The notes below the pieces were generated by a model. That model was not told the origin of the DNA, did not search any database, and worked only from the letters and a program-made list of their open reading frames with translations. This document shows positions 18,153 through 26,296 of a DNA stretch of 64,000 bases, in pieces. A program made the position numbers and the translations under genes. Position 1 is the first letter of the stretch. Each line of letters starts with the position of its first letter. Source of the stretch: Phycisphaerae bacterium (GTDB taxonomy: Bacteria; Planctomycetota; Phycisphaerae; Phycisphaerales; UBA1924); NCBI GenBank assembly GCA_016794925.1, contig JAEUIW010000013.1:1-64000 (forward strand), read 5' to 3'.

Positions 18153-18167
18153 CCCCAGCCACTGGGG
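18153..18167 (-). terminator. Possible terminator hairpin after the ABC ATPase gene
   Basis: A perfect 6-bp stem CCCCAG / CTGGGG with a 3-base loop lies 25 bases after the stop of 18192-19298. The T-rich tail is poor (AGTACCTTCTTT), so termination may be weak. The loop is also tight, so confidence is low. Confidence 0.35.
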
Positions 18168-18191
18168 CGACTGGCGGAATTGAACCGTGGA

Positions 18192-19298
18192 TCAACCCTC
18201 GCTCTCGGCGAGCACCACCACATCGTCGGGGGAAACACCGACATGCACGTCATGATTACCCATAATTGGGGATGGCCCCGGGTTCAATTGCGCGAGCTTC
18301 AGCATGACGCGCCCTCCGACATCCACGGTGTGCTGCGCGATCTCACCAAGATATGTCGTTGATACCACGCGCCCGCGGAGGTCGTTGATGTCGCGCGCGG
18401 ACGCGCCGGCATCGGGTGGAGGGCCCGGGCGAATGTGCAGGGCCTCGGGGCGGAGCGAGACCTGCACCGTCTCCCCCACTTGGCGGCCCGCGGCACGGGT
18501 GGACGTCAGGGCGCCCGCGCCCGTCTCGATGCGCGCGCGGCCGGAATCGACGGAGGCAACGCGTCCGGAGAGGATGTTGGTCTCGCCGAGGAACTCGGCG
18601 ACGAAGCGGCTGGCGGGCGCGTGGTAGAGCGCGGCGGGTGTTCCGAGCTGGACCACCCGCCCGGCGCGCATGATCGCGATCCGATCGGCCATGCTGAGCG
18701 CTTCCTTCTGGTCGTGCGTGACATAGACGCCGGTCAGCCCCGATTCCTTGCAGACCCGCCGGATCTCGGAGCGCAGCTCGACGCGGAGCTTGGCGTCGAG
18801 GTTGCTCAGGGGTTCGTCAAGCAGCAGCACGTCGGGACGGATGACCAGGGCTCGCGCCAGCGCCACCCGCTGCTGCTGGCCGCCGGAGAGCGCGTTGGGC
18901 CGGCGCGCGGCGAACGCCTCCATGCGCACGGCCGCCAGCGCCGCGATGGCGCGGCGACGTTTCTCGTCGGCGCGGACCTTGCGGATGGAGAGGCCGAACG
19001 CGACGTTGGCCTCGACCGTCATGTGCGGCCAGAGGGCGTACGACTGGAACACCATGCCGGTGTTGCGCGCGTTGGGGGGCAGGTGGGTGACGTCACGATC
19101 ATCGAAGCGGATGCGTCCCGCGGTGGGCTCGGTGAAGCCGGCGATCATCCGGAGAAGCGTGGTCTTGCCGCAGCCGGACGGGCCGAGCAAGAAGAAGAGC
19201 TCGCCGGGCTCGATGACGAGGCTGACCGCATCGACCGCGGGGGGCCCGGCGGGGCTGAATTGCTTGGTCAGCGCGTCGATGGTGATGCGGACCGACAT
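18192..19298 (-). CDS. ABC transporter ATP-binding protein, MalK/PotA/FbpC type with TOBE domain
   Basis: A 368-residue importer-type ATPase. The motifs are Walker A GPSGCGKTT, Q-loop VFQSYALWP, signature LSGGQQQR, Walker B VLLLDEPLSNLD and the H-loop histidine in YVTHDQ. A C-terminal TOBE-like regulatory region (VQVSLRPEALHIRPG) follows at about residue 290. Homologues energise uptake of sugars, polyamines, iron or phosphonates; the substrate is not determinable. No permease or binding protein is adjacent. The ATG at 19298 is chosen because MSVRITIDALTKQF is the usual beginning. No clear Shine-Dalgarno precedes it. Confidence 0.88.
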   Translation of the reverse strand: MSVRITIDALTKQFSPAGPPAVDAVSLVIEPGELFFLLGPSGCGKTTLLRMIAGFTEPTAGRIRFDDRDVTHLPPNARNTGMVFQSYALWPHMTVEANVAFGLSIRKVRADEKRRRAIAALAAVRMEAFAARRPNALSGGQQQRVALARALVIRPDVLLLDEPLSNLDAKLRVELRSEIRRVCKESGLTGVYVTHDQKEALSMADRIAIMRAGRVVQLGTPAALYHAPASRFVAEFLGETNILSGRVASVDSGRARIETGAGALTSTRAAGRQVGETVQVSLRPEALHIRPGPPPDAGASARDINDLRGRVVSTTYLGEIAQHTVDVGGRVMLKLAQLNPGPSPIMGNHDVHVGVSPDDVVVLAESEG

Positions 19299-19380
19299 GC
19301 GGCGTGAAAGGTAGCACGCCCGGAGCGGGGCGCTGCCGCGCGGGTGCTCCGCCATCGGGGAACGGCCGCCCGTGCCGCCG

Positions 19381-21672
19381 CTACTCGGGATTCGGGCCGG
19401 ACGAGCCCTGGAACGTCTGCAGGGGGTACTCCTCGGGCGTGGCGATCCAGCGCGGCGTGAGGCACAGGACTCGTGCCCGGGGGCCGGGGGTGATCAGCAC
19501 CAGCGTCTCGTCGCTCCCGAGGGTGACGCCGTCGATGGAGGCGAAGGTGCGGCCGCCCGCGTCGGCGCATTGGGCAACGAGGAACATGCCGCCCGGGGAC
19601 GCGCTGACGAGCATGCTGAGATTCACGCCGACCGGGTCGCCGGGCTTGTCCGTGTCGGTGACCCTGATCTCGGCCCACTGCCCGGGATTGGACAGGAGCG
19701 CGGGGCTGGACTCGTGGGCCAGGCCATGTCGGTACAGCGTGTCGAAGACGCGGCGGATCTCGTTCGCGGGAACCGCGCCGACCCAGGCATCGGGCAGCGG
19801 CTGGATCACCTCGCCGCTCGGACGAACATCCCAGACCCGCGCCTCTCCCCCGATTGTGCCCGCGCTCAACCACCGCAGGCCTTGAACAGCGCCAAGTTCC
19901 GCGCGGGCCTGGGGCGACAGCGCGGGCATGGACCCGACCATCGCGGTCGAGAACACAACGGGGTACTCGAGTGAATCGAGGAACTCGTTGCCCGTCGGCG
20001 GCGCGGCGTGCTGTTCGGTCTGGGCGATGCTGGGGCCCAAGGCCATTTGAGGGTTGGGCGGGGCCAACGTCTGATTGGGGGCCGTGGGCGATTCGATCGT
20101 GACGAGGATGATGCGCGCCGGGGGGCCGCTTGCATCAGCGTCTCTCCACGCGCCCAGCGCGAGCGTGTACCGGTACGGCATCCAGTACGTCGTCGCCGGC
20201 GCGCGGCCGGCGTCCGCACCGGACTTTCTCTCGTCGTACGCCAGCCGCACGGCGGCGCGCATGGGGTCGTGCGGATCGGGTGAGAATCGGACGTACAGAG
20301 AGATGCCGTCCGAATCGCGGTCGCTCTCGATCTTGATGCGGGCGGGCTGGTCGGGGAGCAGGCGGACGCGCGGCGCGGTCAGGTTCGTGCCGGCGCCCGA
20401 CTTCGACGCGCGGTCGAGCAGGTCCGCGAGCTCGTCGGGCGAGAGCAGATGGTCGGGATCCGAGATCGGGCTCGAAGCGTTCTGGAAGTCGTTCTCGATG
20501 ATGGGAACGTCCTTCAGCACCGGCACGCCGGGGCCGGATTTCGGTCGTGCGGCGAACCTCAGCTTCGGATGGTCCGGCAGGGTGTCGAACACGCGGAAGG
20601 TGACGGTGGCGGGCGCGGACGATGCGGCCGCCCGCGCATCGTCCGATGCCCGGACCGCGACGGGAGATGGGCGCGCCGACGCGCACGAAAGCAGCGCGGC
20701 GGCCAGGACGATCCCGAGCGGCGCCTGCGCAACTCGGGCCAGGCGCGGCCGCGACCGGAGCGATCGCACGCGCGCGGCGAGGTGGTGCTCGAACGCCGGG
20801 GCCGCGGCGGGAAGAAGACGAACGGGCCCGCGCGCGAGCTGCGCGGCGGCGTGAACGAGCGTGCGGCCGTATTCCGAGCGGTCCGATTCCGAAGCCTCAC
20901 GGAGCGCCCACTCGTCCGCGGCCTGCTCCATGAGCGCCCGGGCGCGCGCGGCCGCGAGCCAGACACCGAGGACCGGCCACGCGACGATGCAGACGGCGCG
21001 GAGGATCGCGGCGAGCACGTGATCGCCGCGGCGCTCGTGCGCGGACTCGTGTCGGACGATCCAGGCGGCCTGCGCGGGCGTGAGCCCGTTGACGAGCGCG
21101 TGCGGCAGCACGATGCGGGGCCGGACGAGGCCGAACAGCGCCGGGCCCAGGGAACCGTGGAGCATCACCGGGGCTCCGCGCGACACGATCCGCAGCGATT
21201 CGGGAGCGGGCCGGGCGTCGGCGAGACGCCGCGCGATCGACCGGTGCTGAATCCACCACACCGCAGCCAGCGCCACGATTCCAACGCCGTACAGCACCGG
21301 GGCCAGCGCCCACCAGGCGCCGAGCGTGGGCGCGGGATCGATCGGAACGGGGGCCGAGGCGCCCGGGTGTTGAGCCGCGGACAGAACAAACTCCAGGGGC
21401 AACGGAGCTCCCCCCGCGGGGATCGCGGTGATCGGTGCGGGCGCCGCGCCCGCGAGCGCCGCCAGCGGGCTGGTCCAATCCACCGGCAGGACCAGACGGA
21501 CGAGCACCGCGAGATACAGGCAGATCCTCCATGAGGCGGCCACCCGACGCGCCAGGAGATGGTCGAGCAGGATCGCCCCGCCGAACAGGAGCAGGCACCA
21601 CGCGTTCATCCACAATGCGCGCGTCACGAGCGCCTGACCGGCGTGCTCGAACGCGTTGATGACGGTGTTCAT
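19381..21672 (-). CDS. M56-family (BlaR1/MecR1-like) membrane metallopeptidase
   Basis: A 763-residue protein. The first 300 residues hold membrane helices and the M56 domain with HESAH (H208, E209, H212) followed by RRGDH, the usual gluzincin-like arrangement. A further helix (LARVAQAPLGIVLAAALL) leads to a long soluble C-terminal region of about 430 residues with no penicillin-binding signature that I can see. In BlaR1 systems the peptidase relieves repression by the partner BlaI; that role is inferred here from context. The start ATG overlaps the blaI-like stop in ATGA, so translation is probably coupled. Confidence 0.85.
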   Translation of the reverse strand: MNTVINAFEHAGQALVTRALWMNAWCLLLFGGAILLDHLLARRVAASWRICLYLAVLVRLVLPVDWTSPLAALAGAAPAPITAIPAGGAPLPLEFVLSAAQHPGASAPVPIDPAPTLGAWWALAPVLYGVGIVALAAVWWIQHRSIARRLADARPAPESLRIVSRGAPVMLHGSLGPALFGLVRPRIVLPHALVNGLTPAQAAWIVRHESAHERRGDHVLAAILRAVCIVAWPVLGVWLAAARARALMEQAADEWALREASESDRSEYGRTLVHAAAQLARGPVRLLPAAAPAFEHHLAARVRSLRSRPRLARVAQAPLGIVLAAALLSCASARPSPVAVRASDDARAAASSAPATVTFRVFDTLPDHPKLRFAARPKSGPGVPVLKDVPIIENDFQNASSPISDPDHLLSPDELADLLDRASKSGAGTNLTAPRVRLLPDQPARIKIESDRDSDGISLYVRFSPDPHDPMRAAVRLAYDERKSGADAGRAPATTYWMPYRYTLALGAWRDADASGPPARIILVTIESPTAPNQTLAPPNPQMALGPSIAQTEQHAAPPTGNEFLDSLEYPVVFSTAMVGSMPALSPQARAELGAVQGLRWLSAGTIGGEARVWDVRPSGEVIQPLPDAWVGAVPANEIRRVFDTLYRHGLAHESSPALLSNPGQWAEIRVTDTDKPGDPVGVNLSMLVSASPGGMFLVAQCADAGGRTFASIDGVTLGSDETLVLITPGPRARVLCLTPRWIATPEEYPLQTFQGSSGPNPE

Positions 21673-22187
21673 CGGGACTTCTCCTTCCTGGTCGTGCGGG
21701 AGCGGGCCCGGGTCGGGTCCGAGCCCTGACGTGAGCCCGCCGCGGGCGCGGCGACTGGGCCGGGAGTGTGGGAGTCGCCGATGAGCGCCAGCAACCGGTC
21801 GCGCTCGGCGGGAGTCAGGCGCGCATCGGCGACCACGAAGTTGAGCGCCGGCGCGAGGGCGCCGCCGAAGACGGATCCGACGAAGCGCTGCCACGCGCTC
21901 CGGCGGGCCTGCTCCGGGGCGACGGCGGCGGCGTACTCCCAGACGGGGCCAACGCGCCGGCCGCGCACGAGCCCTTTTTCGACCATGCGGTCGAGCATGG
22001 TCTTGACCGTGGAGTACGCCCAGGCGCGGCTGGGAGCCAGATGCTCGGCGGCGCGACGGGCGGTGGCGTGCTCCAGGCGCCACAGGCATTCGAGCAGGTC
22101 CCACTCGGCGTCGGAGATGTTGGGCGGGGCGATCGGGTCTCGTTCCGGGGGGGCGGGGGATCGCGGCACGGGGGCTCCTTTCGACAT
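21669..22187 (-). CDS. BlaI/MecI/CopY-family transcriptional repressor
   Basis: About 172 residues. The winged-helix domain starts with ISDAEWDLLECLW and continues with the recognition region STVKTMLDRMVEKGLVRGRR, both typical of BlaI/MecI. A longer alanine- and arginine-rich tail follows. BlaI proteins bind TACA-N2-TGTA dyads and are inactivated after signalling by the M56 partner. Here a matching dyad lies just upstream at 22203-22212 and the M56 gene is 4 bases overlapped downstream. The signal could be other than a beta-lactam. The ATG at 22187 is preferred over 22202. No clear Shine-Dalgarno is present, so a leaderless message is possible. Confidence 0.88.
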   Translation of the reverse strand: MSKGAPVPRSPAPPERDPIAPPNISDAEWDLLECLWRLEHATARRAAEHLAPSRAWAYSTVKTMLDRMVEKGLVRGRRVGPVWEYAAAVAPEQARRSAWQRFVGSVFGGALAPALNFVVADARLTPAERDRLLALIGDSHTPGPVAAPAAGSRQGSDPTRARSRTTRKEKSR

Positions 22188-22202
22188 CTGTCGCGTACAC
22201 AC

Positions 22203-22212
22203 TACACATGTA
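22203..22212. promoter_or_regulatory. Candidate BlaI-type operator TACA-CA-TGTA
   Basis: The site TACACATGTA has the two half-sites and 2-base spacing of known BlaI/MecI dyads (TACA-N2-TGTA). It lies 15 bases before the repressor start and 75 bases before the divergent aminotransferase gene at 22288, so it could regulate either. Confidence 0.55.
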
Positions 22213-22287
22213 GAGATTGGGGGTCAAGCGGGCGCCGGAGGGTCGCGCGCCGGGGCGGCGAGCGGGGCCGGTCCGCTAGGCTTGGGA

Positions 22288-23247
22288 ATGGCCAGCGTCT
22301 TTCTGAACGGGGAGTTCCTGGAAGGTGAGGATGCGCGGATCGCGGCGCTCGACGCCGGCCTGCAGCACGCGGTCGGGCTCTTTGAAACGGTGAGCGGCGG
22401 GATCACCGAGTCGGGTCGAGCGTGGTGCGTCCACCTCGAGCCGCACTGCCGTCGGCTGGTGTCCAGCGCGCGCGAGCTGGGAATCTCCGCGACGCTGCGG
22501 CACGAGGCGCTGGGGCGCGCGATCATGGAGACGCTGGCCCGGTCCGAGCTCGACCACGCGCGCGTGCGCCTCACGATCACCGGGGGGGACCTCAACCTGG
22601 TCCGCTCCACGCGCCGGGTCGGCCCGGAGGCGCCCGCGCCCGAGCCGACCGTGCTGATCGTGGCGGAGCCCGCGACCGCGTTCCCGGGCGCGCTCTTCGA
22701 GCGCGGCGCAACGGTGATGATGGCCGACGCGAAGGCCAACCCGTTCAACCCGCTCGAAGGACACAAGACGCTGGCCTACTGGTGGCGCCTGCGCGAGCTG
22801 GCCCGCGCGGCGCGCCTCGGCGGCGGCGAGGCGATCGTGACCCAGGTGAGCAACCACCTTTGCGGCGGGTGCGTTTCGAACGTGTTCGTGGTGCGTAACG
22901 GCGAGCTGCTGACGCCGATCGCACGCGGCGAGGAAGGCACCGTGGGCGCGAACGGGGACGCCCCACCGTCCGGCGCGGCGCTCCCCAGCCCGGTGCTGCC
23001 CGGGGTGGTGCGCGGCGAGTTGCTGGCGTGGGCCGCGCGCGCGGCGCAGCCCGCGCGGCGCCGGATGCTCTCGATCAACGACCTACTGGGCGCCGATGAA
23101 GTGTTCCTGACCAACAGCGCATGGGGCGTGATGCCGGTGACGCGTATCGAGGGCGCATCCATCGGTGGGGGCGAGGTTGGCGAGGTCACGCGGACGGCGA
23201 TCGGCTGGTGGGAATCGCAAATCGAGGATGCTCGGGTTGGTCTTTGA
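22288..23247 (+). CDS. Class IV PLP-dependent aminotransferase (PabC/IlvE/DAT-like)
   Basis: A 319-residue fold-type IV enzyme. The start MASVFLNGEFLEGED with ALDAGLQHAVGLFETV is the usual N-terminal pattern, and the PLP lysine is K160 in EGHKTLAYW. Later markers are the cofactor loop EAIVTQVSNHLCGGCVSNVF and a C-terminal EVFLTNSAWGVMPVTRI. Family members make branched-chain or D-amino acids, or cleave aminodeoxychorismate for folate; the sequence alone does not choose, although the short PabC-like start and length favour the lyase. The gene is divergent from the blaI-like gene and has no operon partner. Confidence 0.85.
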   Translation: MASVFLNGEFLEGEDARIAALDAGLQHAVGLFETVSGGITESGRAWCVHLEPHCRRLVSSARELGISATLRHEALGRAIMETLARSELDHARVRLTITGGDLNLVRSTRRVGPEAPAPEPTVLIVAEPATAFPGALFERGATVMMADAKANPFNPLEGHKTLAYWWRLRELARAARLGGGEAIVTQVSNHLCGGCVSNVFVVRNGELLTPIARGEEGTVGANGDAPPSGAALPSPVLPGVVRGELLAWAARAAQPARRRMLSINDLLGADEVFLTNSAWGVMPVTRIEGASIGGGEVGEVTRTAIGWWESQIEDARVGL

Positions 23248-23381
23248 TTGGTAAGGACGAACGAGATTCGGTGCTCCTGGCTCAATTCCGCTCGGAATGC
23301 TCTTGTCGCAGCCGATGGTTGTGGGCATAGTTTTTGATTCCGGGCGGAAGCCGATTGGTCTCTTTGGAAGGACATCTCTCC

Positions 23382-24269
23382 ATGTCGCGTCGCGCGTTCA
23401 CACTGATCGAGTTGCTCGTGGTGATCGCCATCGTCGCGATCCTGATCGCGATTCTGCTCCCGGCGCTGGGCAGCGCCAGGCAGGCGGCGCGGGGGACGCT
23501 GTGCCTGTCGAACCTGCGGCAATTGGGACTGGGCTGGCACATCTACGCCGACAACAACCGAGACGCGATGGTCCCCGCCCGTGCCGCGGACGCGGGGGGC
23601 GGAACGGGCAACCCGGCCAATTGGTACGAGGTCGGGAACGGGCTGAAGTTCAGGCCGACGTGGATCGTCCGTCTGGGCCAGTACACGGGCGTGTACGCCT
23701 TCAACGAACCGAAGACCGATGACGGTCGGCAGGACTTCGACAACGACGTGTTCGTGTGCCCCAGCGTGCCGCAGTATCGCGACGAGCGCAACGCCTGCTA
23801 CGGGTACAACTACCTTTTCCTCGGCAACGCCCGCATCACCAACGGGCAGTTCCATTACTTCCCGATCAAGATCAGCACCGTGAACAACCCGTCGATGACG
23901 GTGATGGGCGGCGACTCGCTGGGCACGGCCGCGAGTTTCGCCGAGGACGCGCGGACGGCGTACGAGAACAACGGGCGGACCGAATCCGCCGTGTGCAACG
24001 AGGGCTTCTCGATGGACCCGCCGCGCCTGACCGCGTCCGGCGACCGGTCCAGCGCCCCATTCCGCAACGGTCCGGCGGCCCGCCACTCCAAGCGCGTGAA
24101 CACGATGTTCACCGACGGTCACGGGGCCACGCTCTCGGTCGATGACCTGGGGTACCAGCTCAACGCGGACGGGTCGTTCAAGGCCGATGCGCCGACCGGC
24201 GGGCCGCAGACCAACAAGTTCTTCAGCGGCGACGGCACCGATCGCGACCCCCCGCCGCGCCCGTCCTGA
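23382..24269 (+). CDS. Type II secretion/pilin-like (pseudopilin) protein with H-X9-DG motif
   Basis: A 295-residue protein. The prepilin-peptidase site is [12 protein letters not shown], with cleavage expected before F and E at +5, followed by a hydrophobic helix through LLPALG. A C-terminal [12 protein letters not shown] motif fits the H-X9-DG pattern seen in many planctomycete pilin-like proteins, although the tail after it is longer here. The ribosome site GGAAGGAC precedes the ATG at 23382. Such proteins are numerous in planctomycetes and appear to be surface or secretion-related; the exact role is unknown. Confidence 0.88.
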   Translation: MSRRAFTLIELLVVIAIVAILIAILLPALGSARQAARGTLCLSNLRQLGLGWHIYADNNRDAMVPARAADAGGGTGNPANWYEVGNGLKFRPTWIVRLGQYTGVYAFNEPKTDDGRQDFDNDVFVCPSVPQYRDERNACYGYNYLFLGNARITNGQFHYFPIKISTVNNPSMTVMGGDSLGTAASFAEDARTAYENNGRTESAVCNEGFSMDPPRLTASGDRSSAPFRNGPAARHSKRVNTMFTDGHGATLSVDDLGYQLNADGSFKADAPTGGPQTNKFFSGDGTDRDPPPRPS

Positions 24270-24317
24270 GACATTCACGAACGCTCGGACCGATGCTCAT
24301 CCTCATCACGCCGGCGT

Positions 24318-25835
24318 TCATTCCGCGATCAGCGAGGGGACCTGCTCGTGCCAGGCGGTGGCGCGCTCGAACTGACGCCCGATCCTGAGCAGCGTGCCCT
24401 CGCTCAACGCCGGGCCGATCAGCTGTATCCCCACCGGCAAGCGTGACGCGCCGCGCCCGGACGCGGCCGGGATTTCGGCGAAACCCGCGGGCACGGTGAG
24501 CGCCGGAAGGCCGGCGAGATTCACGCCCACGGTGTAAACGTCCTCGAGGTACATGGTCATGGGGTCGGCGAGCTTCTCGCCCAGCGTAAAGGCCGGGCCG
24601 GGACTTGCCGGCATGAGCAGCGCCCGGCACCCCTGCTCGAAGGCGCGGTCGTAGTCGTTCCGGATCAGCCGCCGCGCCCGCTGCGCGGTGAGGTAGTACG
24701 CGTCGTAGTACCCGCTGGAGAGCACGAACGTGCCCAGCATGATGCGACGCTTCACCTCCTCGCCGAGGCCCTCGGCGCGGGAGCGTTCGTACAGCGCACC
24801 GAGCCCTTCGCCCGAACCGAGCGCCGCGCGTCGGCCGTAACGCACCCCGTCGAACCGCGCCAGATTGCTCGACGCCTCGGCGGTCGCGATGACGTAGTAC
24901 GCCGCGATGGCGTGCGCGGCGTGCGGGAGGTCCACCTCGATCACCCGCGCGCCGTGCGCACGGAACACTTCCTCCGCGTGCGCGAGCGCGCCCGTCACCG
25001 CCGGGTGGTTCGATTCCGATCGCGCCTGGCGGGGCACGCCGAGTGTGAGCCCCTCGATGGGAGCATCGATGCCCGCGGCGAAGTCTTCAACCGGCGCGCG
25101 CAGGCTGGTGGCGTCGTTCGCGTCGTGCCCGGCGATGACGGACAGGATCTCGGCGCAATCGCGCACGTTGGTCGCGAGCGGCCCGATCTGATCGAGGCTG
25201 CTCGCGTACGCCACGAGCCCGTACCTCGACACGCGGCCGTACGTCGGCTTGAGCCCCACGACGCCGCAGTGGCTCGCGGGCTGGCGGATCGAGCCCCCGG
25301 TGTCGGACCCGAGCGCCGCCGGCACGATGCGGGCCGCGACCGCCGCGGCGGAACCGCCCGACGAGCCGCCGGGCGTGCGCGTCGGGTCCCACGGGTTGCG
25401 CGTGGGACCGAACACCGAGTGCTCGGTGCTCGAACCCATCCCGAACTGGTCGAGGTTCGTCTTGCCGACGATGACCGCGCCCGCGTCGAGCAGGCGCTGC
25501 ACCACCGTCGCGTGATACGGCGAGCGGTAGTCCTCGAGCATCCGGGACGCGCACGTGGTGCGGCCCCACGCGACGCAGATGTTGTCCTTGAGCGCGAGCG
25601 GGACTCCCGCCAGCCGTCCGGACGCGCCCGTCCCTTTGCCACCCAGCGCGGCCCGCGCATCGGCCGCGCGCGCCTGGCGGATCGCCTCCTCCTCGTGAAT
25701 TTCAACGAACGCGTTGAGCGCGTCGTTGAGACCCGTGGCCCGCGCCAGCGTCGCGGCCGTCAGGTGCTCGGCGCTGGCGCGTCGGGCCGTCACCGCGTCC
25801 CGGATCCCCACCAGGCTGCTCGCGCCGCGGCTCAT
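24318..25835 (-). CDS. gatA: Asp-tRNA(Asn)/Glu-tRNA(Gln) amidotransferase subunit A
   Basis: A 505-residue amidase-signature protein. The triad Lys-cisSer-Ser is visible as K83 in PLALKDN, S158 in GGSSGGS and S182 in GSDTGGSIRQPA. Full length, normal for GatA. It releases ammonia from glutamine for the GatB subunit, which amidates Glu-tRNA(Gln) or Asp-tRNA(Asn). The gene start overlaps the gatC stop in a 4-base ATGA, so translation of the two subunits is coupled. gatB is not in this window. Confidence 0.97.
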   Translation of the reverse strand: MSRGASSLVGIRDAVTARRASAEHLTAATLARATGLNDALNAFVEIHEEEAIRQARAADARAALGGKGTGASGRLAGVPLALKDNICVAWGRTTCASRMLEDYRSPYHATVVQRLLDAGAVIVGKTNLDQFGMGSSTEHSVFGPTRNPWDPTRTPGGSSGGSAAAVAARIVPAALGSDTGGSIRQPASHCGVVGLKPTYGRVSRYGLVAYASSLDQIGPLATNVRDCAEILSVIAGHDANDATSLRAPVEDFAAGIDAPIEGLTLGVPRQARSESNHPAVTGALAHAEEVFRAHGARVIEVDLPHAAHAIAAYYVIATAEASSNLARFDGVRYGRRAALGSGEGLGALYERSRAEGLGEEVKRRIMLGTFVLSSGYYDAYYLTAQRARRLIRNDYDRAFEQGCRALLMPASPGPAFTLGEKLADPMTMYLEDVYTVGVNLAGLPALTVPAGFAEIPAASGRGASRLPVGIQLIGPALSEGTLLRIGRQFERATAWHEQVPSLIAE

Positions 25836-26248
25836 GGGCCGCCGCCCTCGCCCGAATCTCTCAGCACCTTCGGCACGCGGATGAACGGCGCGTCCGTGTC
25901 CGGAGCGAGCCGCATGAGCATCTCGGTCGGCAGGATCGGACCCGGAACATCGTCCCGAGGAGGCGCGATCATCGCTCCGTCCGCGTCCACCCCGCCGCCG
26001 CCAACGATCGTTCCGGCGCCGCCCACGCCGGTCATTGGTTCGACGCCCCGGAGATCGAGCGTGTGCAGCGTGCTGACGTGCCCGAGAATCGACGCGAGGT
26101 GCGACCGCGCCGATTCGATCTCCGTGTCGGACAGTCGCAGACGGGACAGGCGCGCCACGCGGCGAACGGTCTCCGCGGGAAGGTGCGCATGGCCCGGCAC
26201 CGCCGATTTTCCGACTTCACCCGCGGGCGTGTGCGGCGTGGCGCTCAT
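25832..26248 (-). CDS. gatC: Asp-tRNA(Asn)/Glu-tRNA(Gln) amidotransferase subunit C
   Basis: A 138-residue protein. The GatC signature VRRVARLSRLRLSDTEIE is present, with the coil SHLASILGHVSTLHTLDL and GVEPM following. The family is normally about 95 residues; this one has an added N-terminal stretch of about 25 residues and a glycine-rich insert (about residues 70-85) in the otherwise variable loop. GatC stabilises the GatA-GatB contact. It overlaps gatA by 4 bases. The ATG at 26248 is preferred to one 11 codons further upstream because of homologue starts. Confidence 0.93.
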   Translation of the reverse strand: MSATPHTPAGEVGKSAVPGHAHLPAETVRRVARLSRLRLSDTEIESARSHLASILGHVSTLHTLDLRGVEPMTGVGGAGTIVGGGGVDADGAMIAPPRDDVPGPILPTEMLMRLAPDTDAPFIRVPKVLRDSGEGGGP

Positions 26249-26296
26249 GCGGGCCGAGTGTACGCCGCGGCACCCGCGCACGCCCCGCGTGCCCGC

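Noticed and set aside
18130..18195. tRNA-like 3' end (GGTTCAATTCC on the minus strand) near the ABC ATPase stop
   Set aside because: The T-stem has mismatches and no acceptor stem, D-arm or anticodon arm could be found.
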